Translations under genes and position numbers: made by a program | The notes under the pieces: model-generated | What the model saw: the letters and a program-made list of their open reading frames with translations, nothing else | What the model was told of the DNA's origin: nothing | The model's database searches: none | In this document: positions 1 through 13,106 of the stretch, one piece after another | How the letters are laid out: every line of letters starts with the position of its first letter | Numbering within the stretch: position 1 is the first letter of the stretch | Origin: Paramacrobiotus metropolitanus | Lineage: Eukaryota > Tardigrada > Eutardigrada > Parachela > Macrobiotidae | Assembly (NCBI RefSeq): GCF_019649055.1 | Contig: NW_026570226.1 | Coordinates: 682,001 to 746,000, forward strand | DNA: 64,000 nt | Direction: 5' to 3'

Positions 1-251
1 GATATTGTTGCGCAGGTCATAATTATTACCAAAATAAGCACATAAAATAAATTTTAATTCCAAATAATTTTGTTTCTGAAATATATACAGATACGTACGT
101 TATTTTAATAGCGCCATTAATCTCGTTTGAATTTTTTTATTTCGCTGTCGATATTCGTAATTCTGCAGCTAATGCTATGGTAGTGAAGCGCACCGATAAT
201 ACATGATAATCTCCGATCAAACAGCTTTAGACTTTGCGTTGATAAACTTAC

Positions 252-1678
252 TGACAACTCATCGTAATCCACACACGATGTGTAATTGGACCAGGGCTTG
301 CCGCTTAGTGGATGTGTCCACCACGATCCATTTTCCATGCAGTCCTTAAAGGCAGTTACTGCAGGGGAGCAGAAGAAAAAAAAACAGTCTAATGCGCAAC
401 ACAGAATTGATAGCCCATAAACAAACATCGCATTCACGCACATCTCGGATCAAAGCCATCATGCGCCCAGGCCGGGCACGGGATGTATGCCTAAATGAGC
501 AGTAAATTATTTGTTAGGCATGGGATATGCGCAGATAAGGATGCATATGTACTCGTGTTCCGGCCAGAGTATCGTTCCAGCAGCCCCAGTTGTCGAATGT
601 CCGATTGCAGTAAAGCCGTCCTGCAATGAATAGTAAATTATTCTACAAAATGACACAATTACGACTACAATTACACAATCAAAAAATCAGTATCACCAAA
701 CATTTAATCGCCGGTTATTTCAAGTACGCAGAATGGGGGGACGTAATGAATGTTTATGGGATTCTCGGGATAAGCCCGATGAAGTCAAATCGGTACGCAC
801 TACATTCTTATGGTAGCCCAGACACTTTTAAGCAGTTTGCGGTGGTGTTGGGATGTGATACATTTTGGACCGACAACAACAGCGGCAATTATATAACCTG
901 ATCTTGATCCCAATCGTTGACAGTAACTTTTGTATGTGGCATGTTAAACACAAGCATGATGATCCGTTACGGTGTTTATTTTTGGCTCTAACAGAGGCAC
1001 TATCTTTCAACGAGTTATAATTATACAGATATTTGCGCTATGCAGTCTGGCAGTTTCCCATTTATTCGCGACGAAAAACAGAGCACTATTCGCTAGTGAA
1101 GAATACAAAATTAGCTTTGTATATGCATGTAACTGACCTGATCCCTAAAAGGTACTGCCGAAGCAGAGTGAAAACTATTGGTATTAACAGCAATCTGATG
1201 AACTGGACATTTATAACGAAATACAGCTAGCATAACCATTCCGGCGACGTCATTGTTCATATTTCTCGATAAGTCTAGCAATAAATAATTATAAAGAGCT
1301 CAAGCTTTACGCAATAAACCATGCCGCTACACCAGCATTACATTACTCATGCAACCTTCGAATAAATTATTTGTAATAAAGAGTACTGCAGTACATGTGA
1401 TCAGACATCGTATTTCCGTAACTTAATCGCCAATTACGAACACTAAAACTGCTAAGATTAGCGGTTATTAATTGCTGATTCTTACCGTCATTAGGATACG
1501 GCAAGCTCATTATGTTGTCTTCGCAATCTTGTGCTGCCTGTTGTTGCCGTGCTGCGAACTCCCATCGATGCTGCTCAGACTCCGTTATAACGGTTTTCTC
1601 TTCAGTTTGCGCCACAGGATCATTGTCTAAACCATCAGTATAATTGCTGAATAATGTGGCACTCGGGTCTTCCGTCAT
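252..1678 (-). CDS. Class B (secretin-family) GPCR, calcitonin/DH31-receptor type, N-terminal part (partial at left edge)
   Basis: Four exons join in phase: 1678-1486, 620-553, 490-442 and 358-252, each with GT/AG borders. The gene then leaves the window. The product begins with an acidic stretch starting MTEDPSATLFSNYTDG and continues into the hormone-receptor (HRM) ectodomain. That domain shows the conserved order CNRTFDNWGCW, DTLAGT, a CPAW..GFDP block, ENGSWWTHP, and SNYTSC. This pattern and the spacing of the cysteines are those of calcitonin/CGRP receptors and arthropod diuretic hormone 31 receptors, which bind an amidated peptide at the cell surface and signal through Gs. The seven transmembrane segments should lie to the left of the window. 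No signal peptide is visible after the chosen ATG (context cgaaaATG), so either an upstream exon is missing or the true start differs. A paralogous receptor lies on the same strand at 7.96-12.5 kb. The family call is firm; the ligand is inferred. Confidence 0.85.
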
Positions 1679-4600
1679 TTTCGTGTTCCACGGGGGTTGG
1701 TACTATATATATCGTCTTCTGCCGGTACAGGCAATTCCAACGAATATTGTTTAAACTTTAACGGAAGCTTCTATGGCTCATGTTGACGCAGCCGACGTAG
1801 AATAATTGCGGCCCAAAAATGTACAGCGCGTTTTCGCTCTCCTTCCGATCGCACTCTCTCACCTACGCCGGAGTGCAGGATAAATCTGCCAAGCAGAAAA
1901 AGACGTTAATCAAGCGCGTCATACGGCCGGGAGATTAGCCAACACAGTAGCGTATATACGAGTGCGCGGCGCTCAGGATAATAGTAATCATTTGGATGTC
2001 ATTAAAATTGTTACATTGGCTGGTAATGCGGTATTTCTCTCCGTAAATGTCAAGATGATGAATCTGTATCCGGATAAAATAATATGGACACATTACTCGT
2101 GCCAAACCGAGAAGATTTTGATTGGACTTCATGGAGATATTGTTTGGATAGACCGCTTCGCGAAAAAATAAGAAGTGTAATAATTCGGCATAGTACAGTC
2201 GTTCACCGCGCGGTGAACGGTCAACTGTCGCGCCGCTACTGTTAACATACTGCTGATTGATGTGCACAAGCCCACTTTAAAACATATGCAGCAAATTTCG
2301 TTAATTTAGAATGGTAATGATCTTGCATGTAAAGCCCTCTCTGGCAGAACCGAGAGGAAGGGAGTTTAGAGGGTTGAACCAGTTTTACATAAATATATCC
2401 ATACGGCCATTCCCCCGGGTTAGTCTAAAAAGGAAATCGCTGGGTGATACACAGCAATCCGCCAAATCGGGAACAGTCGGAACGAGCATGTAAATTACCT
2501 TAAAAATGATAAAGGTTTGCAGTACTTGATTCCTTTACATTCTATCCGATAAATGAGCACTCGCTTATTGTATGAGAGGGGGTCAGTGCGGCCTAACACA
2601 TATAATTATGATGACACTAACCCCATAATTATTGTCCCGAACCACTTTTATTAGAGGAATACAACCTGACATGCAAATGCGGTTATCCCTTTTGGGCTGG
2701 AAAACATCGTGGCTGGAGTACGGCAACGATTTGTGCCGTTAAACTGGGAGGAGCAGCTATGCCGGTTGCGATAAATACGGTGTATAATCAATTTGAGCGC
2801 ATGCGTGCATATATGGATAATCGCTTGATCAAATCTTATGTTCCAACTCGGTTATGGTGTAAGTAAGCATACTTCAGCGAACGTAGGTTCAATAACATAG
2901 TTCAATTCTTCTCTAATTTTTTTATATACAACACATTCAGTAACCGTTTTTTGTGTTGTTTGATGTACGTGTCGCTCAAAAGATGTTTAATTTGAAGTAT
3001 GGCACTTCAAATTTAATATTGACATATGTTTATTATAGGGTATAATACATGTCAATGGGATTTTGCAAGTCAGCCATCAGAGCGCAGCTATAGTATACTT
3101 CTACTCTATCTGTACATATTTTAATTTTACCAAAAAACGAGCTCTGTGATGTCCCAATGATATCAGTTGACTACCTCTAGAGTACTGCAGTATTACCATG
3201 GCATACCATATACTCATTATAACTGGCGGTAGTATGTATTATGCCATGATATTACCATGATACAACGAAATATTTTTTCTTTTATATGACCGGAAAGAGA
3301 ATTATTATTATGCAACAGAAAAACCATTATAGGGCAATTAATAACGCAATAACGTTTTGAAAAAAAAATATGGTTCTATGGGCATGGGAAGGCTTCTCAC
3401 GTTTCCTACCACATACAATGGTATACTCATGAACCTATATTAATTATTAGCGTTTCTGCGTTTGCTTTTTAGAGTGTTAGATTGTGAGCCGGAATTAATC
3501 AAATATTTATCTTAATTTGCATCAGCAGCTTCACGCACCGAAGTGCACTTTCCTCGACACCGCAGTAATGTGCTTCTTTAAGTGCTTCCGATTGTACAGG
3601 CAAGGTGGCACAGGATCTTGTTAACTGGGTTATTTAGATAAACCTCAAGCTCGTGCAGTAGAAATCTCAGCAGTGCATTTTTAGAATCAACAATCCGCTT
3701 ATGTAACAAACCGCAGGTGTCCTACTTAATACCGCGCTCATCCCGGTGACGTTGCATTTACAATTCTTGATTAGTAACAAACACCATACCTGTAGCAATT
3801 CCTTTCTCAACATTCTGTCGAAGAATATGGTTTTGCCAATAAATGATGTCTTCATAAGCCATTATAAAAGTTAACTTTAACTTAGGCCTAACAGAAGCCT
3901 AAAATATTTATTCCGTGCAAATTGCAGAAACCAAGTGCGTGCAGCACTGAAAAATTCCTTCGCCTATAAAGCCAAGCACGTTTAATTTACTGCACTAGCT
4001 ACTCGTAAGTAAAAGTTCATTGGATCGGCTTACACAACAGTTCTCAAATTTCATTATTAGTTATAGATTTTTAAGCCATGCAGCCATAATACGTACTGAT
4101 CAGGACTATAAAGTAACAACCATATGCATTACACACCTACGTAATGTGCTTTTTTATACGAATATAATTGTATTAAGTATGCAAAACTTAAAAACGTACG
4201 TATATAGTAATAAATTTTATTATGCAAAAGTAAAATTAATTCGTACTTAATAGAAGTGTCTACATCTGTTCGAATAATAACAGACTTGGCTTAGGTTTGT
4301 AATTTACGTTATATATATTGCTGCTATTATCGTATACTGAATTGGAATCGACGCTGTTTAAAATTTGACATCTTTGTGAGTGCGGATAAGGCTGCAGATC
4401 ACACCGAAGTTATTTCAGATTAAAATACAAATGTACGTTTTTAACGGACATACAAAATCCACAGTTACATACATTCACGATACATAACTTTTAATTACGA
4501 TCTATTTTTTAGAAATTCAAAATAAACCAGAAAGGGTTCATGGTTATATGCCCAGCCGCAAAAGTCCTGACAACGTGCAGGCGTATGAGATCAGTGTATG

Positions 4601-5449
4601 ACACTCTGTGCCATGATATGCGCTGTACAACATTTTGAAACAAAACAAAACAAATTATTATTATAAATTATTCCGGCATCGCAGATTGAAGTACATGCGC
4701 AAGCATCACGCGCTTACCAAAGTAACCAAACATGTGAATGTGTGTTTATAATTTTCATTGTGAAGTCCCTAAACACAATTGTCAACGTCCATTTCAGTGA
4801 TTTCACGTACCGATTTCTCAGCAGTCACAAGTCGAACAAATATATTCCTCAAAAGCATAACGGGCCACAGTAAGAGAAACAATCACAACAGGTCAGTAAG
4901 AGAAGCCTACGAAAAATGCTGCGGCCACCGGCATAAGTCAAATATGTTTTCCGGGTAAGGGAAATCACTCTCGTCAAAAAATTAAAATAACTTTTAGAGG
5001 CCAGCTCCGCAAAAATAAATGGTGCATGAAGGCTGAAAACGTAATGCTGTATAGGCACGGGTCCGACACGACAATTTCTTCAGTTTACGATCATCCAGGC
5101 AGTAAACACTTTTGTAAATTTATGCGAGTATAAATTATTTTCCGTGGTAATATAGGAAGCGGAGTAATAATATCTTAGTAGGCCATATATTTACGCAGGA
5201 TAATAAAATTTGTTTATTTGCGGCGATCGGTGATCGGTGCTACTCGAGATCTCGGATGCTTATATTGCCCACCATGGTTTCGAAATGCAGCAGTTCTGTT
5301 TATAGAAAGTGAGGCCAGTTATTGCCATTTCCGATGTACATGCGACGATCGACGGACCGGGTACTCAAACATGGAGCAATGTGGCTGGAGAACTGCCAAC
5401 AAAAAGCCGAGAACATTAGAAACAGTGTGTCGGTTCACGGTTGTACTTC

Positions 5450-6205
5450 CGAACTGCCAGTTAAAAACTAATATGACTCAAAGTAGGAAAATGTTTGAGG
5501 TTGCAAACAAGCAAAGTACACCATGCATTCACAAGCACGGCTGCATTTGCAGGGATTTGGCATGCGTGCATGGTAAATTGATGCCGGACCACAAAATTTA
5601 ACAAAACTTTTCTGGATACGTTAAGTCCACTGTAATTCCCTACATAAACATATTAGCATGCGCATAGTTTGTTGAAATTGCTAATCCTTGATTCGTTTAA
5701 AACGAGCTTGATGCAGTATTTAGTGACAACTGACAACGAAAACGTAGTGAACGATTTTTTACAACGAACAACAAAAAACGAAATGGATGGTAACTTGGTA
5801 ATTATAATATACAAAACATAGCTGGCCATTGGTCTATTTCATTAACAATCCTATATTTGGTGGGCGCTCTGCATAAATTTAGCATGCAGAATGTAATTAA
5901 TCAGTGTCGCTGTACAATAGTACACACTGATCAAGCGCGTCTGAACCGAATTAAGGTTTAGCAATTTTAACAAACTATTGCGTACGCTAATAAATTTATG
6001 TAGGGATTACAGTGGACTTAACATATCCAGAAAAGTTTTGTTAAATTATGTGGTTCGTCACTTTACCATGCATACATGATACATGCCAAGTCCCTGCAAA
6101 TGCAGCTGTTCTTGTGACTGCATGATGTACTTCGCTTGTTTACAACCTCAAACATTAATTTCTTATTCGAGCCATTTTAGTTTTTAACTGACAGTTTTAA
6201 ACTAC
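5450..6205. repeat. Foldback (long inverted repeat) element, diverged
   Basis: The left arm (about 5450-5715) and right arm (about 5930-6205) are diverged reverse complements. Examples are the block GTTAAGTCCACTGTAATTCC near 5620 and its reverse complement near 6010, and the block ATGTTTGAGGTTGCAAACAA near 5490 and its partner near 6140. The central spacer of about 215 bp holds CAACGAA-type sub-repeats. Scattered mismatches and small gaps indicate an old insertion. I could not define a target-site duplication. An open frame of 127 codons across the left arm is a by-product of the repeat. Confidence 0.75.
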
Positions 6206-7241
6206 GTCAGTTCTCTGCTCTACTGCAGAACGGCCCTTATTTACGATTAATAGTCTACGTACTTGTAAGTGTGCTATATTACACGAGTTATATATATCCG
6301 CCAAAATTTAACACCACAATGTTAAATGCATACATTAGCAAAACCTGCCCATCTGTATAAATATATTTCCGCTTTTTCTAAGAATTTTCTGTTCCGTGTC
6401 AATGCAAGGAACTTTCATGGATCATTATGACATTTGCATTTCTTGGCATTCCATGCATACATCACTCCCAATGTAAAGCAGTATGGCACCAGAAATATGG
6501 CTTTATAAACCAACTTCACATTAACTAGATACGCATAAGTGGACTGAAGCAAAAAAAAGGCTTAGTTATTCATTTAACAATCATATTGCGGAATAAGCGG
6601 TCAAATCTTCTGGTATTATCTTCGTTATATTTTGATTAATTCGAAATTGGGGATCTTGAGACGCTTAGTGTTGTGGTGTGTTGTTTTATAGCGTTAAATA
6701 GCTGCGAGTCAATAAAATGCGTTGAATTCGTAATGCCCGATGGACATACTTAATATCATATGTAAATGCCGTTAAATTCAACAAAGTATTGTATTGTCCA
6801 TACCCGAATGACATGCCGAACACACTATCTAATGTACTTTAATAATGAAAACCAGTTTCAAGTATGTGGGTTTAAGTGTAGCGATAAGTTGCGACAGTTA
6901 CAAATATCTACTTATTCGCTGACAGGGTTTTGCGCCTAATGGTTAGTATAGGTAGACAATAATGGCCGTATATTGCCCAAGGCTAAATTAGTTGTGGTGC
7001 AACTTATTGTAAAGTAATTAGCGTTATTATCTGTAAACAATATATTCTAGCTGATATCATCAGGTCCTGCAACAGTTTTGGCGATACATGCCCCATAGGG
7101 TCGACGATTTTAGCCATGTGTAAATCACTGCTACTGTCACAGCAGTGTATAAATTGCTGCCGTCGTCTGCGAAGCTGCAAAAAATGTCTTACCCCATTAC
7201 AATTTTTCTTATTTTTGAATGTCAAACAAAAATTGAAGATA

Positions 7242-7766
7242 CAGTAAAACCTGCGTACTTTGAACACCAACGGTTCCATATTTTTCGTTCAATGTAGACG
7301 CCTGTTCAATGTACAGAACAGCTGCCCCCAGGGGGGCGCCCTTGAAGACAGTGCTTCAGCGTTTTAAAGCTGTCCCTGAAAGCGAACAGGCGCCGCCTCA
7401 AGGGGGACAGCCCCGTTAGCAAGCCTTTTTTACACTATTTTCGCTCATAATAAATCAAAAATCACGTGGAGTTATTGTTGTAACCAGCGCATGTCTGTGA
7501 ACTCTGGTCCGTTACGCGTTTTTTTTTGGGTTTTTTCGCTCTCGAAACCAGATTCCGACGCTTTGTTCACTCTCGAAAGGTCTAAATATTAGTAAATAAT
7601 TAGGTCCGTTCCAGCTAATTTGTTCAATGTTCACTTTAGGGAGTTGTTCAATATACGCGAGGGCCCCCCTGTGTTATAGTCTATGAGACGCGCCGGTTCC
7701 GTAATAACCGTTCAATGTACACCAGTGTTCAATTTACGCGAGTGTTCAAAGTCACAGGTTTTACTG
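7242..7766. mobile_element. pogo/Tc1-mariner-like MITE, 525 bp, flanked by TA
   Basis: The element starts CAGTAAAACCTGCGTACTTT and ends in the near-complement, giving terminal inverted repeats of about 28 bp with few mismatches. It lies between TA dinucleotides (7240-7241 and 7767-7768), the target site of Tc1/mariner/pogo transposases. A CAGTAAAACC-type end is typical of pogo-related elements. The interior repeats the motif GTTCAATGTACA in both directions and contains a GC-rich inverted block (CCCCCAGGGGGG region, about 7325). There is no transposase frame, so it must be non-autonomous. It lies about 200 bp downstream of the stop of the minus-strand GPCR and may fall inside that gene's 3' UTR. 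Confidence 0.75.
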
Positions 7767-7963
7767 TATATAAACTGTATGATCAAAAAAGGAACACTTG
7801 CAAGGGAATCGCTTTTAAGTATCAAAATCAACAGGTTATAATATAAACAATATCGCAGCGGAAAACAAGATACCGCTGATACGAATCACAGGTTTCTTAA
7901 TACAATAGAGAAGGCAATGCTCAGCGAACAATAGAAAACAAAATTTCCGAGCTGGGTAGCCGC

Positions 7964-10900
7964 TTACATTCCTGTTTCAATACTTAAAGGGCTGCTGTTA
8001 GATTTTCGCAGCAGTTCCTTTTTCTCCACGCTAGACTGCCGAGTGCCCATGAGGGAATCGTACCGACAAACCCGAGCATGAGGGCTTTTCGTGCTTTTGG
8101 TTGAGGAGTGTCTCACGCTGTTCAACGGTGAAATCCTAGTGACGGTGCTTAACGAACGGATGGCCGCACTATCGCTGCGAGGCATATTTCCTCGACGCAA
8201 CCTCCAGAGTCGTAGGGAACGTTTAAATACCGCAATGACCTTTAAAAACAGTTTTTAAAAGCAGGTAACTTTTTACTGCAGTAAACAGCGTTAATTCCAA
8301 AAGCTTTTAATGGTACTATATACATGAAGTTAGAGAAATCTGCGCTTACCTCGCCGTTACAATAACAAAAGGTCACCGAAACAAAAAAGCCTTGAAGTCC
8401 GTCCAAAGCATTGTTTAAGTAAAAGTACCACTGCGTATGACAGGAGTCCGCCGGTCGATACGCCGTTATGACAAAATGCAGTCCAAAAAGAGGCATCAGC
8501 ACTAGGATAGCGCGAAAACTTTTCCTATGAACATGCAAGCTGTTTAGGGAAGTGCTGAAAGTAATGTCAAAGTTTAGTTAATGGAAGCTTTAAATAATGT
8601 GGTACTGTTGCGATAAAACCGCAGTCAGCATACCAGTGGTCAGTTTACTGCAGATATTTTATTAAGTACATACTAAAGGTATGAGACCGGCTTACCTTAC
8701 TTTACCGATTTCGCTGACATATCGGGTTTGAAGCTTTTTAACGAGTAAGCAAATGATATACCAGAGGAATAAAAAGTTCAACTGTAAAAACAAAAGATCC
8801 GAAATTGAAGATGTTTCAGTTGACAGTAATAACAATGGTGTTACACTATATAAGTGCTGGAGGCCAGTAATCCGGGAAAGGTGTAAAGTACAATACAAAC
8901 TAACAAACTATGCATAATAATTATATCCTTTTCTACGCATCTTTCGTATGCTCTTCTTAGCTAACTAAAACTACCAAAAAAATAGCGAAGCTCACACTCA
9001 GCGATAGGAGAGCAGGTCCTTTGAATAGCCACTCCAAGACTTCCACAGGTTCTATCCAGCAGCTATACAGTAGAAAGAACAGATGTATTACATATACCGA
9101 TGTATTGTATCATTTTCGTCTCCGGCTCCAATATTTTTCAGTATTTTTGTTTCAGTATGTAATATCCAGTACCATAGCTTATATTGTTACTGCAGTAGCG
9201 TGTTTCTTTTAGAAAATTAAGGAATTCGTCACTTTTTAGGATAGATCAACTAAAATACTTATCTATAACGTAAACCATGCAAATCGAATCGGGTTCGGCA
9301 GCAGTGGAGTATGAGTTATGAGTCTTATGACATATTATTATATGGAATGGTACAATAAAAAATGCTTAATTTATATAGAATGGTGTTCGTACCCATTTTC
9401 CGACCATCGCACCCCAGCATAAATGCTAACCGGCAAAAACGGCAATCCTGAAAATAAAAAAGAGTAATATTTTTCCAACTCTAGCCAGCTGAACATAAGC
9501 AAATCACTGCAGCCCAGTTTCTTTTTTTAATACTGCTGCGAGCTATTTCATAGAATTTCTTAACTATGACCCAAGACTATAAAATTTAAAATCAAGCAGC
9601 TGGTCCCTTTGTGAATGACTGGGCGATGGCGTATATGAAAGGATTACACATTACGCTCCCCGAGAATTGGGACGAACAACCGAATTATACAAAGTATGTG
9701 ACGGTCATTTCGGAGCATGAATTTATAATAATGTCTTGTACGCGGAAAAAACATAACGCGTTAGCGTACCCCATCCGTATAATATGTAAACGTAGAATCT
9801 TTGTTCTCTCATAAACACATGTTTTAGGTGACGGAGTAGGAATAAACCCTCGCATAGCATCCAGCAGTAATTACACAGTCGGAAGTATTTAGTAAGACCG
9901 TAAACCACCCGGCACTGCCAAACATCGTGATGCTCCAGCAAAAGTAGATCCGGATCGCTCAGGAGCTGCTGAGTTACCAGTCCGTGGAAAACTGTTAGCG
10001 TAATTGCGTACAGCAGCAGTGATACGAAGAAGTTCACGTGAATTAAGTTGCGCTGCACCTGAAGATGCCTGAAACCAATTAGAATTATCGTGATTTAAAA
10101 AACTTTTCTTCTCCGTATAACAAGCGGTAACGGATCATTAGCATTTAACTTTCTATAAACAGTTCTGCTGGCCAGTCGACCTAATGCACCTGTCATGCAA
10201 GCGTGAAAATGTATTTGGGATACGGTTGATTTAACGTATGTATGCATAGTTTTCTCGGAACAAAATGCATGAAAAATTGAGCGGCTTCAAATTTATTTAC
10301 TGAGCAACTGAACTGCTGTTTGTTATTAAAAACAAAAGGTCTGCAAAAGTTTGGTGCATTGATGGTAATTTATAACTCACGTTGATTATTTACGCATATG
10401 CTGTAATCATGAAGCAATCCTCTCATTGATTAATTTAAACGCAGCGGAAAATACAGCTTAGCTAACACAGGTACTTTAAAGCCGTCTGCGCTTTTGAAAG
10501 TGTTTTTCTAACCTTTGTTCAAATATAAATATTAACCGTAAATATTTGATGCGTGTATATCTTAGGGGTTGTCATTGATTGACTTCTTCTCGGCTATGTT
10601 CATAAAAAAACATCTAGTCAGCACATTTAGCTTTTCCATGACTTACTGGCATCTCCAGAAGATTAACAATGCTGGCACAAGAAATGCAATAGAGATACAG
10701 TAAGTCACCATTTGCACTTGAAACCGACTTTCCAGTGGTGACAAATTAAGACATTCCGTGTAATTAGTCCACTCTTTCGAGAACGATGGGTCCTCTGGGC
10801 CGGCATGCTTTGCGTACCAAGTCCCATTTTGAGTACAGACTTTTTCTGCCACACCTACGTAAAAACGAATAATCTTTGTTAAGGTGAGTAGCAGGAATAC

Positions 10901-12477
10901 TTGCCGTAGTTACGCTCTATGTATATTTGGCAAATAACGTTAATGCAGCACTGAATAAGATTTTCTTTGTAGTGTAGTAATCTCTTAATCCGTCTTAAAT
11001 TTGAAATGTTAATCCACGCTGAGAGCCATATTATGACGCCATACAAATCATCAATCCCAAAAAATACCTGTACACGTAGACCTAGCAAATGGCTGAATAT
11101 GTCTAGGGCAGTGTCCCTGTAATATTTCGCCTGCCTTAGCGCCTCGCCAACATTGCCATCCATCCCTAAAACGAAGTGGAAAAGCTGTTCAGTGAGTCGA
11201 AATTTAACGCCATCTTCGCAAAAGTTATACAGCAGAATATAGTACGCGTCGCACAATGGCAAAAAATCCGTCAAATGCAACCAATGCAAAAATAAATTTG
11301 CGTTTTTAGTGCCTTTCAGTACCTGCTGCATAGGAGATCCAGAACCGGATCATTTGCATAGTTTACACGCATTCTATTAGTATCATCATACAACGGTATG
11401 TACTTATAAGCCTTTTGGGCATCGTGAATTTAATTGCTACTCAATTTTTACTTACACAACAGGTGAAATCATACAAATTAAAAGAAATACAAAAATCTTT
11501 CACCTGGATAAACTATAAGGTTTTGGCGTTAACAGCAACATTCATTTCTGACAATATTCACGGAAAATCAAAATTAATAAGTTTTTAGGGGCGCCTTTCC
11601 TGTATCTTGCATTACGTACAATACGCACAGTTACCGTATTTTATCAATTAGTGACCCTCCCCGATTTAGCAAGAGCTCCCCGAAATCATTTTATACTATC
11701 GTTATGAACTTATAGTGACCACCCCCAATACAAACCCACTTTTTACCCAGCGCTTGTAAAGAGTGGTAAAACTAAAAACGACACCAGTAAAAATGCCACC
11801 GATATAATGCAAAAATGTTATAAAGTGTATGAAATTCAATAATTTCATAGAATATGAGGTATGACGATGGATCTTTTTTAAGTGCAACTGTTATTATGTT
11901 ACGACCAGAAAAGTTATGCCGAAATTCCATTTCTCAACATAAGAAAGATCCAATAATACGGAATGTACCGCACAGCGATTAAAAGATGAACGTATATTAA
12001 ATCCACAAGTGAAGAATGAATTCCAAGATGTTCATAAGTATTGTATAAAGTACCGTATCTACTAGCCTTATCGGCCGCAGTACAGTGCAACAAAAAGGCA
12101 TACCACGTCGGCGGACAGTCGCTATCGTTCCCAGCTCGTTGCTGCTGGCTACAGCAATCTGCGGCGGCCTGGCAGCACTGCTTCCACACTTCCGCATCTC
12201 GGTCCACTTCCCAACTTGGAAACCCTACACTGTAAACGGGCGCATTTCGATCGGAAGCCAACGGCAAATACAATTGACGCAGCGTTTTATTTCCGTCGGG
12301 CAAAGCATCATAATTAGTGAGATATCCATCCGGATGATAGGTCAACGGATAATTGGTCGAATCGGTAGAATGGAATGTGTATACGTAGCACAATGCGCAC
12401 GTTATATTCAGATAAGTATTCACCGGATGATAGCCGAATTCGTTACGACATAAATCCATTTCAGAAGAAAGTTTCAT
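7964..12477 (-). CDS. Class B (secretin-family) neuropeptide/hormone GPCR, complete, 545 aa
   Basis: Nine exons join in phase: 12477-12104, 11165-11068, 10854-10647, 10068-9770, 9447-9393, 9062-8996, 8781-8696, 8524-8350 and 8239-7964. The total is 1638 bp, stop included. The ectodomain reads QCCQAAADCC, CPPTW joined to DGWQCW, GHCPRH, STCT, VCTQNGTWY and WTNYTEC. TM2 starts at RNLIHVNFF, TM3 carries CRVVYGLTKYFRLCNYCWML, TM4 follows YGWGLPF, ECL2 has GCWIEP, and TM5 contains LNFLFL. TM6 starts with RAILVLMPLFGLHF, and TM7 ends QGFFVSVTFCYCNGEV before helix 8 (KRSLRLWRLRRG) and a Ser/Arg-rich tail. Features around TM5-TM6 (SEIGKVRK) and the family motifs place it near calcitonin/DH31/PTH-type receptors. 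It should act at the plasma membrane in peptide signalling. The first 80 residues before the HRM are unusually long and no signal peptide is seen, so the 5' end may be incomplete. Every intron falls at the usual class B positions. Confidence 0.9.
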
Positions 12478-12707
12478 AAAAGGTATTTTTAGCACATAAT
12501 ATCATGTATGCGTAAGCATGGATCACAATTTCACTAGCCAGAATAACTGATCTTTAATTTATCGCCGCATTTAAATTACTAATAAGGCAATAATTTCTGG
12601 TTAGTAATTAAACAATTTGATTGCATTGGTTTATCATAGTGAAACTTGGAATAGCGCACCGGAAGAAAGCAGCACGCTAAACAATGCACGTTTGCAATTA
12701 ATTAATG

Positions 12708-13106
12708 CTACAATAACGCAGAACCTATAACTGAGCCTCGCATACGTACTTTGGACCAAATTGTCCAAATGGAAATAAAAATATTATTGGTAAACGTTTG
12801 TCGCTGCTGAATAAAACGTTTTGGCAAGTGATAAAAATCAAAAATCACGAAAAATCCCATCGTCAACAAAATATGCACATCGAGAACCGCTTTGTCAAGA
12901 TTACACTTGAAAAAAGGCACACGAATGAATACGAATGTACAACAGAAAAATGCAACACTCAGCAATTTGATGCAGTTTTTAAGCCGATTGATATTAGCAC
13001 AAAACTGGTCCCACGTTTCAGGCGCGATCAGCTGCGGGTACTGGTGCCGCAGTGCATAAGGAAACATCGACACCCGGAAAACGATTTGTAACCCGAGAAA
13101 ATGCAT
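12708..13106 (-). CDS. Unrecognised hydrophobic open frame (possible 5' exon)
   Basis: A 132-codon open frame begins with an ATG in good context (aacaaaATG). It has a hydrophobic start that could serve as a signal peptide and later short hydrophobic stretches. It lies just upstream of the nine-exon GPCR on the same strand. I could not join it to that gene: the upstream side of the first GPCR exon has an in-frame stop and no AG acceptor. It could be an untranslated or alternative leader, an unrelated exon, or chance. I recognise no family. Confidence 0.2.
   Translation of the reverse strand: MHFLGLQIVFRVSMFPYALRHQYPQLIAPETWDQFCANINRLKNCIKLLSVAFFCCTFVFIRVPFFKCNLDKAVLDVHILLTMGFFVIFDFYHLPKRFIQQRQTFTNNIFISIWTIWSKVRMRGSVIGSALL

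Larger units (their letters stand above)
1679..7963. other. Intergenic stretch between two class B GPCR genes
   Basis: I recognise no protein-coding exon here. Open frames of 60-130 codons exist on both strands but lack family motifs. The stretch holds a foldback repeat (about 5450-6205), a pogo/Tc1-like MITE (7242-7766) and a short perfect-stem hairpin near 2987-3016. The sequence is otherwise AT-rich, with short homopolymer runs. Confidence 0.5.

Noticed and set aside
5218-5601. 127-codon plus-strand open frame
   Set aside because: It overlaps the left arm of the foldback repeat and has no recognisable domain or splice context.
10879-11331. 150-codon minus-strand open frame
   Set aside because: Only 11165-11068 is coding, in a different frame, as exon 2 of the GPCR (DGWQCW block). 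The long frame has no motif.
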